A stretch of 64,000 bases of DNA from Devosia sp. XK-2 (GTDB lineage Bacteria; Pseudomonadota; Alphaproteobacteria; Rhizobiales; Devosiaceae). The notes beneath the pieces are model-generated. The model did no database searches and had not been told where the DNA came from. It saw nothing but the letters and a program-made list of their open reading frames with translations. Positions 9,402 to 18,562 of this stretch are shown in pieces (position 1 is the stretch's first letter; each line of letters opens with the position of its first letter). The stretch covers positions 764,501 to 828,500 of the forward strand of contig NZ_CP146608.1 of assembly GCF_037113415.1 (NCBI RefSeq). The letters are read 5' to 3'. The translations under genes and the position numbers were made by a program.

Positions 9402-10704
9402 CGCCATTCTCCTCCAGGGTCTCGATCAGTTCCTCGGGCACAGGCGCTTCGCCCATGACCTCGATATCGTCCGCCTCATTATCAGCACGCGGGTCGAGAA
9501 CAAAGCTCTCTGGTGTCACCTGCTTGTCGCTCATGGCCTGGAATGGCGCCCGTTCGGCCGCATCCACGCCCTTGCGCACCCGCATGCGCAGATAGGCCGC
9601 ACCCGCCAGGGCCCCGTGGAAGGTGGCCGTGATCACGAACAGGCCCACCGGATGCCAGGCGCCCATGACGATGGAAGCCAGGGCCGGGCCGATGGCAAGA
9701 CCGATACCCAGGATGAGCAGCATGCCCCCCGCGATCTTGGCGAAGTCGCCGTCGCGGGCAAAGTCATTGGCGTGGGCCACGGCCACGGCATAGATGGGAT
9801 TGGCGGCAAAGCCATAGGCGGCGAACAGCACATACATGCCCCAGCCAGCGCCCGGATTGATCAGCACGGTCAGCGCGCCCACAAATGCCGCGGTTCCCGA
9901 CAGGCCGATCAGCACCAGTCGCCGGTCGATGCGATCCGACAAGCGGCCGAACGGGACCTGGGCAATGGCGCCCAGAATGGCGGCAACCGCGAACAGCAGA
10001 GCAATGCCGCCCGCATCCAGGCCCTGTTCATAACCATAGACCGGGGCCAGCGTGCCAAAGGCGCCATTGGCCATGCCGCAGGAAAAGGCGGCAATGGCAG
10101 CGACAGGGGAGGTGCGATAGAGCAGGCCTAAATCGAGCTTGGCTGATTGCAGCGGCTTGGGCTGCGGGCTTGAGGTGAGGGCCGTCGGCAGGACCGCACA
10201 GATGAAACTTATGGCGCCGATGACAAAGGGAATATAGCCGGCTGTGCCGGTCACCGACATGGCGACCTGGCCCAGTGTCGAGGCGGCCATATTGATGGTC
10301 ACATAGATCGAAAAGATCGTGCCGCGGCTGCGATTGTCGGCCACCTCGTTGAGCCAGCTTTCAACGATCATTGCCGCGCCGGCAAAACAGAAGCCGGAAA
10401 GGGCGCGCAGCACGATCCAGCCGATATCGTTGATCCAGAGCAGGTTGAGCAGAATGGTAATGGTGCCGATGGCGGCCATGACCGAGAAGGCGCGAATATG
10501 CCCCACTTTGCGCACGACGAGCGGTACGGTCAGCGAGCCGGCGACGAAGCCGGCCGACCAGCCGGTGCCGATCAGGCCCAGTGCGAGCAACGAGAAATTT
10601 TCTTCCGCGCCACGGACGGACAACAGGAGCCCCTGCAATCCACCACCGAACATGAGCAGCGCGGAACCCAGGAACAGGGCATAAATCTTGATGACGGAAG
10701 CCAT
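9379..10704 (-). CDS. MFS transporter, 12 membrane helices
   Basis: A 441-residue inner-membrane transporter. N-terminal half contains GTGWSAGFVAGSLTVPLVVRKVGH (split here as a motif A-like loop after helix 2) and a conserved VESWLNE at about residue 112, characteristic of the YcaD/YfcJ-type MFS group often annotated only as MFS transporter. The second half has GRLSDRIDRR, a second motif A. A 60-residue acidic cytosolic tail follows the last helix. Its end overlaps moaB by 23 bp, which implies co-transcription; a role in molybdate or cofactor handling is conceivable but the overlap is the only support. Substrate unknown. Confidence 0.85.
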   Translation of the reverse strand: MASVIKIYALFLGSALLMFGGGLQGLLLSVRGAEENFSLLALGLIGTGWSAGFVAGSLTVPLVVRKVGHIRAFSVMAAIGTITILLNLLWINDIGWIVLRALSGFCFAGAAMIVESWLNEVADNRSRGTIFSIYVTINMAASTLGQVAMSVTGTAGYIPFVIGAISFICAVLPTALTSSPQPKPLQSAKLDLGLLYRTSPVAAIAAFSCGMANGAFGTLAPVYGYEQGLDAGGIALLFAVAAILGAIAQVPFGRLSDRIDRRLVLIGLSGTAAFVGALTVLINPGAGWGMYVLFAAYGFAANPIYAVAVAHANDFARDGDFAKIAGGMLLILGIGLAIGPALASIVMGAWHPVGLFVITATFHGALAGAAYLRMRVRKGVDAAERAPFQAMSDKQVTPESFVLDPRADNEADDIEVMGEAPVPEELIETLEENGDVQDGKV

Positions 10705-10803
10705 GACGCGATGCGGCCTTCGGATGACATAGAGGAACGTTGCAAATCAGCTCAACGCGACCATAGCGCGTCAAGTTGCTCTGCCTAGCCCCTCAATCCA
10801 AGA

Positions 10804-11616
10804 TCAGCCCAGACCAAGCGCGTCCAGCCGTTGCCTGAAGCTGATCAGGTCACGCCAGGCCTGCTGCTTGGCCGCCGGATTGCGCAGGAGATATGCCGGA
10901 TGCAGCGTGGGCAGCGCCGGCACCTCATGCGCACCGATGCTGACCTCCTGCCACTTGCCCCGCATTTTGATGATGCCATTGGTGGTCTTGAACACCGTCT
11001 GCATGGCGGGGCCGCCAAGCGTCATGACCAGCTTTGGGGCGACCAGTTCCACCTGCCGGTTAAGGAAAGGCAGGCACAGTTCCATTTCCTCAGGCGTCGG
11101 CGTGCGGTTGCCGGGCGGGCGCCAGGGCACGGTATTGACAATATAGACCTTGGTCCGGTCCAGCCCGATGGCGCCCAGCATGCGATTGAGCAATTGGCCC
11201 GAGCGGCCGACAAAAGGCTTGCCCTGGCGGTCTTCTTCCGCGCCCGGCGCTTCGCCGATCAACATGATCTTGGCGTCCGGATTGCCGTCGGCGAAGACCA
11301 GCTGCGTGGCGCGGAATTTCAGCCCGCAGCCGTCATAGCGTTCGAGAATGTCGCGCAACTCGTCCAGATTTTGCGCCGAGGCCGCCAATTGCCGCGCTTC
11401 GCCGGGATCGCCGCCTATCGGGCCGGGCGAGGGCGTGGCGGGCGGGGTAACCTCAGCCACAGCGACTGCGCGCTGTGCCGGGGCGCTGGGCGCGGGAGGC
11501 CGTTGGGCAAAGCGGTCCACCGGCTCATCGACCACAGCCAGATCCACCCCGGCAGCCCGATACCAGTCGAGCACCGAGAGCAATTCGGCATTGTTGAGCG
11601 GTCGATCTTGAGACAT
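10804..11616 (-). CDS. uracil-DNA glycosylase, family 4-like
   Basis: Excises uracil from DNA. The 270-residue protein has a proline/alanine-rich N-terminal extension of about 75 residues, then the UDG domain: [20 protein letters not shown] (motif 1 with GEAPG), the [12 protein letters not shown] segment, and [13 protein letters not shown] (motif 2 with His). Family 4 enzymes hold a [4Fe-4S] cluster with four cysteines. Here the usual N-terminal pair is reduced to one Cys (YDGCGLKF) and the usual KCRPPGNR is PWRPPGNR, so only two of four ligands remain. From memory this is normal in an alphaproteobacterial subgroup. The ATG at 11616 is preferred over the open frame to 11748. Divergent from ETF-QO. 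Confidence 0.88.
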   Translation of the reverse strand: MSQDRPLNNAELLSVLDWYRAAGVDLAVVDEPVDRFAQRPPAPSAPAQRAVAVAEVTPPATPSPGPIGGDPGEARQLAASAQNLDELRDILERYDGCGLKFRATQLVFADGNPDAKIMLIGEAPGAEEDRQGKPFVGRSGQLLNRMLGAIGLDRTKVYIVNTVPWRPPGNRTPTPEEMELCLPFLNRQVELVAPKLVMTLGGPAMQTVFKTTNGIIKMRGKWQEVSIGAHEVPALPTLHPAYLLRNPAAKQQAWRDLISFRQRLDALGLG

Positions 11617-11684
11617 TGGGCCTGTTATGTCACACCCCGTGCGAGGCGACCAGACGCCCCAAAGGCCCCAAAGGTGCATTTCCA

Positions 11685-13337
11685 ATGGCAGATGCCGGCA
11701 ATCGTGAAACGCTTCCCACCGATGTGCTGATTGTTGGTGCCGGTCCATCCGGACTGGCAGCGGCCATTCGGCTCAAGCAGCGCCATCCTGACCTCGCCGT
11801 GACGGTGGTGGAAAAGGCTGCCGAGATCGGCGGGCATATTCTGTCCGGCGCGGTCATGGACCCGGTGGGCCTGGATGCGCTGATCTCTGACTGGCGCCTC
11901 AAAGGCGCTCCGGTCGGTCCGGACGTCACCAGGGACACCTATCACTTTCTGACCGGAACGGGGGATTTTGCCTTTCCCCATGCGCTGGTGCCGCCGCAAA
12001 TGCGCACGAGGAACGGTATTATCGTCAGTCTGGGCGATCTGGTCCGCTGGCTCGGCGAACAGGCGGCCGAGCTTGGCGTCGATATCTTTCCGATGACGGC
12101 GGCGGTCGATGTGCTGCGGTCGGGCGACGGGCCGGTACGCGGCATTATCACTGGCGATCTGGGTCTGGACGCCCAGGGTAATCCCAAACCCGGTCACGCC
12201 CAGGGCATTGCGCTCGAAGCCAAATATACGCTGATCGCCGAAGGTGCGCGCGGCTCGCTGGCCAAGCAGATTATTGGCGATTTCACGCTGGACAAGAATG
12301 CCAGCCCGCAAAAATTCGGCCTCGGGATCAAGGAGGTCTGGGAAATCGCCCCGGACCGGCACGCGCCGGGCAAGGTCGATCACTATCTCGGTTTTCCCCT
12401 CGACAATGGCACGGGCGGCGGCGGCTTTGCCTATCACGCCCAGGACAACAAGCTCTATCTGGGGCTGGTCGTGCATCTCGATTATACCGACCCCACATTG
12501 TCGCCTTTCGACGAATTCCAACGCTTCAAGACCCATCCGTCCATTGCCCGGCTACTCGAAGGCGCGACCCGCATCAGTTATGGCGCGCGATCCCTGACGG
12601 CCGGCGGCTTGCAGGCCATTCCGGACCTGGCTTTTGCAGGCGGCGGATTGATCGGTTGTGCGGCAGGTTTCATGAACGCGCCGCGCCTCAAAGCCATTCA
12701 TAATGCCATCCTTTCCGGCATTGGCGCGGCCGACGCCGTGGGCGCGGCCATAGCGACCGGGCGGCAGCACGACCGCATCGAGGATTTCGGGCACCACGTT
12801 CTCTCCACCGGCATCGAAAAAGAGCTCACCGGCGTGCGGAACCTGAAGCCGCTATGGGGTCGCTTTGGCACTTTGCTCGGCGCTTTTCTCGGCGGTTTCG
12901 ACATGTGGTGCCAGGCCGTGTTGCGGTTCTCTCCCTTTGGCACACAGCGCTGGTCGACGCCTGATTCGGCCAGGCTCAAGCCGCTCGATGCCGTCACGCC
13001 GCGCCAATATGCACGGCCCGATGGCAAGACGACCTTCGATCGGTCCGCCTCGGTGTTCCTGTCCAATCTCGCCCATGACGAGGACCAGCCAATCCATCTC
13101 AGACTAGCCGATCCGACCGTGCCGGTGGGCGAAAACCTGCCGCTTTATGGCGAGCCGGCGCCGCTCTATTGCCCTGCCGGCGTTTATGAAATGGCCGAAG
13201 AGGGCGGAGAGCCGGTTTTCCGCATCCATGCGGCCAATTGCGTGCACTGCAAGACTTGCGACATCAAGGACCCGGCCCGCAACATCACCTGGGTGCCGCC
13301 CGAGGGTGGCAGCGGGCCCAATTACAGCGGAATGTGA
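11685..13337 (+). CDS. electron transfer flavoprotein-ubiquinone oxidoreductase
   Basis: Membrane-associated ETF:ubiquinone oxidoreductase, passing electrons from ETF (fatty acid and amino acid dehydrogenases) to the quinone pool. It is 550 residues, the family length. The FAD-binding VGAGPSG is at about 16-22. Family motifs EIGGHILSGAVMDP and YGARSLTAGG are present. Near the C-terminus four cysteines (YCPAG, then CVHCKTC) bind the [4Fe-4S] cluster, and the protein ends in the typical PPEGGxGPxY. The ATG at 11685 has AAGGTG 8 bases before it; the frame opens at 11616 but that segment overlaps the UDG start. Divergent 68-bp promoter region with the UDG gene. No ETF genes in the window. Confidence 0.95.
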   Translation: MADAGNRETLPTDVLIVGAGPSGLAAAIRLKQRHPDLAVTVVEKAAEIGGHILSGAVMDPVGLDALISDWRLKGAPVGPDVTRDTYHFLTGTGDFAFPHALVPPQMRTRNGIIVSLGDLVRWLGEQAAELGVDIFPMTAAVDVLRSGDGPVRGIITGDLGLDAQGNPKPGHAQGIALEAKYTLIAEGARGSLAKQIIGDFTLDKNASPQKFGLGIKEVWEIAPDRHAPGKVDHYLGFPLDNGTGGGGFAYHAQDNKLYLGLVVHLDYTDPTLSPFDEFQRFKTHPSIARLLEGATRISYGARSLTAGGLQAIPDLAFAGGGLIGCAAGFMNAPRLKAIHNAILSGIGAADAVGAAIATGRQHDRIEDFGHHVLSTGIEKELTGVRNLKPLWGRFGTLLGAFLGGFDMWCQAVLRFSPFGTQRWSTPDSARLKPLDAVTPRQYARPDGKTTFDRSASVFLSNLAHDEDQPIHLRLADPTVPVGENLPLYGEPAPLYCPAGVYEMAEEGGEPVFRIHAANCVHCKTCDIKDPARNITWVPPEGGSGPNYSGM

Positions 13338-13434
13338 CGGCGCCGAAGACGCGCTGCCCTTGCGGTGCAGTCGCAAAACGGACAATCTTTGCGCCCAAAT
13401 GCAGCCGGTATCGGCATAGGGAGAATTTGAGCAC

Positions 13435-15168
13435 GTGACCCTGCTTTCCAATCGACGGGCATGGCGCCTGACCATGGCGGCCTTGCTTGCGCTTCTGGCC
13501 TCGCCCCTCGCGGCCCAGAGCGACGCCAGCATGGGCCTGCGCCAGGCCGCGCAGGATATGCTCAAGCTGTTCCGACCCAGTGTCACGGGTTCCTATATGG
13601 CCGGCCAGCAGGCGCTCAAGGACCTGCGCACCGACGAAGCCGCGCGGTATTTTTCCGATGCGGCGCAGAGCGACTGGGACAATCCTGTCCTTGTCGAGCG
13701 CGCCTTCATCGCGCTGGCAGCAGACGGCCAGATCGGCAAGGCCTCTTCGACCGCGCGCCATATGCTCGAACTCGATCCGGCCAATGAACTGGCCGAACTC
13801 GTCGTGGCCGCCGAGGCGCTCAAGGAGCGCCGCTATGGCGCCGCCGGGCGCCAGTTGAGCAAAATTTCCCAGGACAGCTTTAGCGGCATTACCGCCGGAA
13901 TCCTGCGCGCCTGGGCGCTGATCGGCGACAATCGCGCCGACGAAGCGCAGGCGCTGATGGAAGAAATCGGTGCCAATGGACTCGATGAATTCCTGGTGTT
14001 CCACCGGGCCTTGATGGCCGAAGCTGCCGGCGATACCGAACTGGCGCTGGAACTGGCAGGGCGTGCCTTCGAGGCCGAGCCCTATGTGGCCCGCATGGCC
14101 GAAGTCTATGCCCGCATGCTCGCCAATGCCGGCCGGTTCGACGAGGCTCTCGACGTGCTCGATGCCTTCGAAAGCGAAGGGCTGACCCATCCGATCATTT
14201 CCATCGTACGCGAATCGGTCGAGGCCGGCCGCCGTCCCGGTGTCTTCGCCGCCAATGTGCAGGTCGGTGCCGCCGAAATGTTCCATGGTATCGGCGTGGC
14301 CCTGTCGCGCGATGGCAGCGCCGATCTCGCTTTGGTCTTTCTCCGCCTCGGCGTCTATCTCGACCCTGGCTCCGACGTGATCTCCCTTGCGCTGGGTCAG
14401 TTGCTCGACGTGGCCAGCCAGCACCAGGCCGCCAACCGGATTTACGATGCCATCCCGGTCAATTCGCCGATGAAGCCCATGGCCGTGGTACGCGTGGCGC
14501 AGAATCTGGATGCAACGGGGGACCGTGCCGAGGCCATACGGCGGCTGAGGAATATCGTGGCGACGCGCCCGCACGACCTCGATGCCGTTTCCGCGCTCGG
14601 CGACCTGCTGCGCTATGACGAGGATTACCTGGCGGCCGCCGACGCCTATGGGAAGGCGCTGGAAATTACCGGCGGCGAATCGCCGGCCGACTGGCGGTTC
14701 TATTACGTGCGCGGCATCGCCTATGAGCGCGCCAAGCAATGGTCCAAGGCGGAGGCCGATTTTCTCAAGGCACTCGACCTCAATCCGGACCAACCCCAGG
14801 TCCTGAACTATCTGGGCTATAGCTGGATCGACCAGGACATGCATCTCGATCGTGCCCTGGAGATGATTGAGCAGGCCGTCGCGGCCCAACCGCAGGATGG
14901 CTATATCATCGACTCCCTGGGCTGGGCCTTCTACAAGCTCGATCGCATGGATGAAGCGGTGGAAACGCTCGAGCGCGCCGTCATGCTGCTGCCCAATGAC
15001 CCCGAGATCAACGACCATTTGGGCGATGCCTATTGGAAGGTCGGGCGCAAGCTCGAAGCACGGTTCCAATGGAATATTGCGCGCTCGGTGGACGAGACCG
15101 GCAATGTGGCCGAACGGGTCGGGCCCAAATTGGCCGAGGGATTGGCGCCGGCCGCCAAGACGCCGTAA
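13435..15168 (+). CDS. exported tetratricopeptide-repeat protein
   Basis: A 577-residue protein with an N-terminal signal peptide (RRAWRLTM followed by a hydrophobic run, cleavage after LAA near 26). The rest is helical tetratricopeptide repeats, clearest at about 390-545, with units such as ALDLNPDQPQVLNYLGYSWIDQ (split), AVAAQPQDGYIIDSLGWAFYKL and AVMLLPNDPEINDHLGDAYWKV. It is probably a periplasmic or outer-membrane-associated scaffold like the NlpI or BepA TPR proteins. GTG start at 13435, with AGGGAG about 11 bases upstream. It ends 6 bp before ispE, so they form an operon. The link to isoprenoid synthesis is positional only. Confidence 0.88.
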   Translation: MTLLSNRRAWRLTMAALLALLASPLAAQSDASMGLRQAAQDMLKLFRPSVTGSYMAGQQALKDLRTDEAARYFSDAAQSDWDNPVLVERAFIALAADGQIGKASSTARHMLELDPANELAELVVAAEALKERRYGAAGRQLSKISQDSFSGITAGILRAWALIGDNRADEAQALMEEIGANGLDEFLVFHRALMAEAAGDTELALELAGRAFEAEPYVARMAEVYARMLANAGRFDEALDVLDAFESEGLTHPIISIVRESVEAGRRPGVFAANVQVGAAEMFHGIGVALSRDGSADLALVFLRLGVYLDPGSDVISLALGQLLDVASQHQAANRIYDAIPVNSPMKPMAVVRVAQNLDATGDRAEAIRRLRNIVATRPHDLDAVSALGDLLRYDEDYLAAADAYGKALEITGGESPADWRFYYVRGIAYERAKQWSKAEADFLKALDLNPDQPQVLNYLGYSWIDQDMHLDRALEMIEQAVAAQPQDGYIIDSLGWAFYKLDRMDEAVETLERAVMLLPNDPEINDHLGDAYWKVGRKLEARFQWNIARSVDETGNVAERVGPKLAEGLAPAAKTP

Positions 15169-15174
15169 TCGGGC

Positions 15175-16056
15175 ATGATCGAGGCCATTGCCCAGACTGC
15201 CCCCGCCAAGATCAACCTGGCGCTGCACGTCACGCGCCGGCGCGAAGACGGCTATCATGACCTGGAAAGCCTTGTCGTCTTCGCCGATATTTTCGACGAC
15301 CTCGAGGCCTCGCCCGCCGATGCCGATAGCCTGACCATTTCCGGGCCGTTTGCGGCCGGCCTTGGCGCTGGCCCGACCAATCTGGTCCTGCGGGCCGTGG
15401 CCGCCTTTCGGGCGCGCTGGCCCGACCTGGCGCCACCCGGCCTCAGCCTGCATCTGGTCAAGAACCTGCCGGTTGCCGCGGGAATTGGTGGCGGTTCTGC
15501 CGATGCCGCCGCGGCCCTACGCATCCTGGCAGGTCTTGCTCCAGAACCGGTCGCCGTGGCGGATCTGGCCGATCTGGCCGCCACGCTGGGCGCCGACATA
15601 CCCGCCTGCCTGCTCTCCCGGCCGCTCGTCGCGCGGGGCGTGGGGGAAATTCTCTCGCCGTTGCCCGAATTCCCGCAGCTCTATGTGACGCTGGTCAATC
15701 CCGGCATTGCGGTGGCGACTGCCGATATTTTCCGCCGTCTGCGGGCCCATGACAATTATCCATTGCCGGCTCTGCCCGAACCCTTGACCCGCCCGGCCCA
15801 GCTCGGCCTGTGGCTGAACGAAACGCGCAATGACCTGCAGCCGCCAGCGGTCAAGCTTGTGCCTGAGATCGGCCTGCTCATCGAGGAACTGGCCGAAAGT
15901 CCGGGTTGCATGCTGGCGCGCATGTCGGGCTCTGGTGCCACTGTTTTTGGGCTTTTTGGCTCAGAAGGGCAGGCTCATGAGGCGGCCAGCGAAATGCGGC
16001 GCCTGCATCCGGACTTCTGGGTGGGCACGGCGCCGCTATTGAGCACGGCGCGTTAG
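15175..16056 (+). CDS. ispE: 4-diphosphocytidyl-2-C-methyl-D-erythritol kinase
   Basis: ATP-dependent kinase of the MEP isoprenoid pathway, phosphorylating CDP-methylerythritol. The 293-residue GHMP kinase has the N-terminal APAKINLALHV motif (catalytic Lys region), the ATP-binding glycine-rich AAGIGGGSADAAA at about 100-112 and the C-terminal MSGSGATVFGLF near 248-259. It starts 6 bp after the TPR gene. ispH is elsewhere in the window (32554-33525). The 3' side carries two strong hairpins before the next gene. Confidence 0.96.
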   Translation: MIEAIAQTAPAKINLALHVTRRREDGYHDLESLVVFADIFDDLEASPADADSLTISGPFAAGLGAGPTNLVLRAVAAFRARWPDLAPPGLSLHLVKNLPVAAGIGGGSADAAAALRILAGLAPEPVAVADLADLAATLGADIPACLLSRPLVARGVGEILSPLPEFPQLYVTLVNPGIAVATADIFRRLRAHDNYPLPALPEPLTRPAQLGLWLNETRNDLQPPAVKLVPEIGLLIEELAESPGCMLARMSGSGATVFGLFGSEGQAHEAASEMRRLHPDFWVGTAPLLSTAR

Positions 16057-16120
16057 TCCGGGTTCAAATGTGATCGTTTCGTGACCGGAACATGATTTCT
16101 CAAATACCGGCTTGATGCTA

Positions 16121-16171
16121 ATAAGTGCGCGGGGCGCACTTATTGAAGGGCATCCGGCATGCGCCGGATGC
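16121..16171 (+). repeat. two consecutive strong inverted repeats (hairpins)
   Basis: First hairpin: ATAAGTGCGC (16121-16130), 3-base loop, GCGCACTTAT (16134-16143), a perfect 10-bp stem. Second hairpin: GCATCCGGC (16150-16158), loop ATGC, GCCGGATGC (16163-16171), a perfect 9-bp stem. They are 6 bp apart, between ispE and the autotransporter gene. Neither is followed by a T run. They may end or protect the ispE message, act as operators, or lie in the 5' leader of the protease gene. Confidence 0.75.
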
Positions 16172-16183
16172 GACAAGCTAGGC

Positions 16184-18526
16184 GTGGGCCCCGTAAAGTT
16201 GACTTTCCAGACCATTTCCAAGGCGCTGATCTGCCTGGGCTTTGCCACGGCACTGGCTGCCTGCTCGGGCGGCAGCTCCTCTCCGCCCGGCGGAGGCAGT
16301 TCGAGTAGTTCCAGCACCGGACCGATTTCGGTTTTTACCCCGGCGCCCAGCGCCAATTGGGGCACGCGAAGCGTGACCTTCAATGCGGCCCTGGCGGCCA
16401 CCTTTGCCGCCTCTGCCGAGTTCCGCGCCACGGACGCAACCTGCTCTGCGCATACCTGTGGCGTGACGCCCACCGGAACGCAGTCGTCCCCGTTCGTTTT
16501 GCATGGCGTCAACTGGGCGCATTCCGCGGGGCTGACCGGTGCCGGCAAAACGATCGCCATTGTCGACGATGGCTTTTTGCAGACGCATCAGGAATTGGCC
16601 GGCAAGACAATTTGGACCACCGGCACGATCCCTGTTAAGGGACACGGAACCTATGTGGCCTCGCTGGCCGCCGGCAAAAAAGACGGTGTGGGCATTCACG
16701 GCGTTGCGCCCGACGCCAGCCTGCATCTGACCTCTTTTGCGCCGGGTGGCTCGGCCTTCGATATCGCCAATGTCACCGCGGGCACCCTGGCGGCGGCCGG
16801 ATTGAACGCGGTGGCCCAGAATAATTCCTGGGGCTTCGATGTCCCAACGGGAAACTTACAGACCTATTTTGCCAGCAATCCCGGTGCCAGCACGGCGCAG
16901 GCGCTGAACGCCATCGTCGGCCATGGCACGACCAATTGGCAAAACTACATCTACGCCCTGGACAGCTTCCAGAATAGCGGTGTCATTGTCTGGGCGCTGT
17001 CCAACAACAACGCCTATACCGGGGGCGATGTCATGGCCGCATTGCCCTATTTCGAGCCACGATTGGCCGAGGCCTGGATCGCGGCGGCCAATGGCTATTT
17101 CGAGGTCAATGGCAGCGGCGACATTACCCGGGCAGTGCGCCTGTCGGCGGCTTGTGGCCTGGCAGCAAAGTTCTGTCTGGCCGGCGATGGCATTACCACC
17201 GGCGCCTGGAACACCGGCAATGCCGATTATGTCAGCAGCTACGGCACCTCCTTCGTGGCGCCGCAGGTATCGGGTGCCGTGGCGCTTCTGGCCCAGGCCT
17301 TTCCGGATATGACGCCCTCCGAATGGGCGCAGCGCCTTCTGGCCAGCGCCGACAATTCATGGTTCAGCGCGCAGGGCGTGCCAGTCGCCGGGACCATTGA
17401 CTATGGCAATGGCGTAACCCACGCCTATTCGACTGAATGGGGCCATGGTGTCCTGGACATCAAAGCCGCCCTCAGCCCCATCGGCTCGGTCTCGGTGCTG
17501 AGCGGCGCCAGCATCGCCAGCGCAGAACGCTATAGCCTGCCTCAGTCAACCATTGTCGCGCCGTCGAGCTTCGGTGACTCGCTGACCCTGGCGATGGCCC
17601 CGCAGGAGATCGCCGTATTCGATGCTCTTAATCGGGCCTTTTCGGTGTCTTCGGCCACGGCGGTGCAGAACACGCCCGTTGCCATGCTGCCGCACCTGCT
17701 GGACCGGGCCAGCATCGACCAGGGTCAGGATGGACTTAATCTCCTCCACACGGGCGACCTCGCCGGTGCCGTAAGCGGGTTTTCCGGCGTCGGTGGGCGG
17801 GCCTCCGTGCTCTCGATGGCGGGAGAGGGCCTGCTCTTTGCCTCCATTGCGCCTATTGGTTCGACAGCGGAACTGACCGCCTATGGCTTTGCCGCCGAGC
17901 ATGGCGCAACAGACCATGGCAGCCTGACAGGCGCTGGCCTTACCCTTTCTCTGCCGACGGGGAGCGGGCAGGTTCGGCTCGGCGCGACTTTTGCTGAAGA
18001 GCAGGGCGCGGTCATGGGGCTCGATGGCGGGTCTGCCTTCGACTTTGGCTCCGGCAGCGCCATCGGTGCGTTGAGCCTGGGCACGGAGCAGCCTTTAGCG
18101 CCCGGAGTGTCGCTCTTCGGGCGGTTCGAATACGGCGCAGCGGCACGTCAGGGTGGTGGGGCAGGCCTGGTTTCGGACCTGTCGGGATTGACATTTTCGG
18201 GCATGGAGATTGGAGCGAGTTTTGCTGATACCCTCACCAGCGGCGATCGTCTGACCCTGTCACTGTCGCAGCCCTTGCGCATCGAATCGGGAACGATTGA
18301 GATGACCCGCCCGATCGCTCGCACAGCTGATGGCAGCATCGTCAACCAGACATCGCGTGCCGAACTGAACGCATCTGGCCGGCAGGTTGATCTCAACCTG
18401 TCCTATCAGGCGAGTTTGCCAAATCAGGCCTCATTTGGCTTTGGGCTCAAGCATGCCATCAGTGCCGGTCACATTGCCGGGCAAAGCGGTTCGGGTCTGA
18501 TGGTGTCCTACCGCCAGGGTTTCTAA
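16184..18526 (+). CDS. subtilisin-like serine protease autotransporter lipoprotein
   Basis: Cell-surface protease of the S8 autotransporter type (compare NalP of Neisseria). After a signal peptide ending in the lipobox LAAC there is a Ser/Gly-rich linker, then an S8 domain with Asp in AIVDDGF, His in KGHGTYVASLAAG and Ser in YGTSFVAPQVSGA, so the triad is complete. The last 270 residues or so are a beta-barrel translocator, ending in a terminal Phe after VSYRQG. The start is uncertain: GTG 16184 gives about 780 residues; TTG 16199 and ATG 16112/16115 are alternatives, but the ATGs would lie across two hairpins. It is anchored by lipid and transported to the outer surface; substrate unknown. 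Confidence 0.87.
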   Translation: MGPVKLTFQTISKALICLGFATALAACSGGSSSPPGGGSSSSSSTGPISVFTPAPSANWGTRSVTFNAALAATFAASAEFRATDATCSAHTCGVTPTGTQSSPFVLHGVNWAHSAGLTGAGKTIAIVDDGFLQTHQELAGKTIWTTGTIPVKGHGTYVASLAAGKKDGVGIHGVAPDASLHLTSFAPGGSAFDIANVTAGTLAAAGLNAVAQNNSWGFDVPTGNLQTYFASNPGASTAQALNAIVGHGTTNWQNYIYALDSFQNSGVIVWALSNNNAYTGGDVMAALPYFEPRLAEAWIAAANGYFEVNGSGDITRAVRLSAACGLAAKFCLAGDGITTGAWNTGNADYVSSYGTSFVAPQVSGAVALLAQAFPDMTPSEWAQRLLASADNSWFSAQGVPVAGTIDYGNGVTHAYSTEWGHGVLDIKAALSPIGSVSVLSGASIASAERYSLPQSTIVAPSSFGDSLTLAMAPQEIAVFDALNRAFSVSSATAVQNTPVAMLPHLLDRASIDQGQDGLNLLHTGDLAGAVSGFSGVGGRASVLSMAGEGLLFASIAPIGSTAELTAYGFAAEHGATDHGSLTGAGLTLSLPTGSGQVRLGATFAEEQGAVMGLDGGSAFDFGSGSAIGALSLGTEQPLAPGVSLFGRFEYGAAARQGGGAGLVSDLSGLTFSGMEIGASFADTLTSGDRLTLSLSQPLRIESGTIEMTRPIARTADGSIVNQTSRAELNASGRQVDLNLSYQASLPNQASFGFGLKHAISAGHIAGQSGSGLMVSYRQGF

Positions 18527-18562
18527 GGGCAGCCCTATTCGGAGGCGGCGCGGAATATTCGC

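Noticed and set aside
13285-15453. A 722-codon minus-strand open frame opposite the TPR gene and ispE
   Set aside because: Low-complexity translation without recognisable motifs; the plus strand encodes TPR repeats and ispE. Long antisense frames are common at this GC content.
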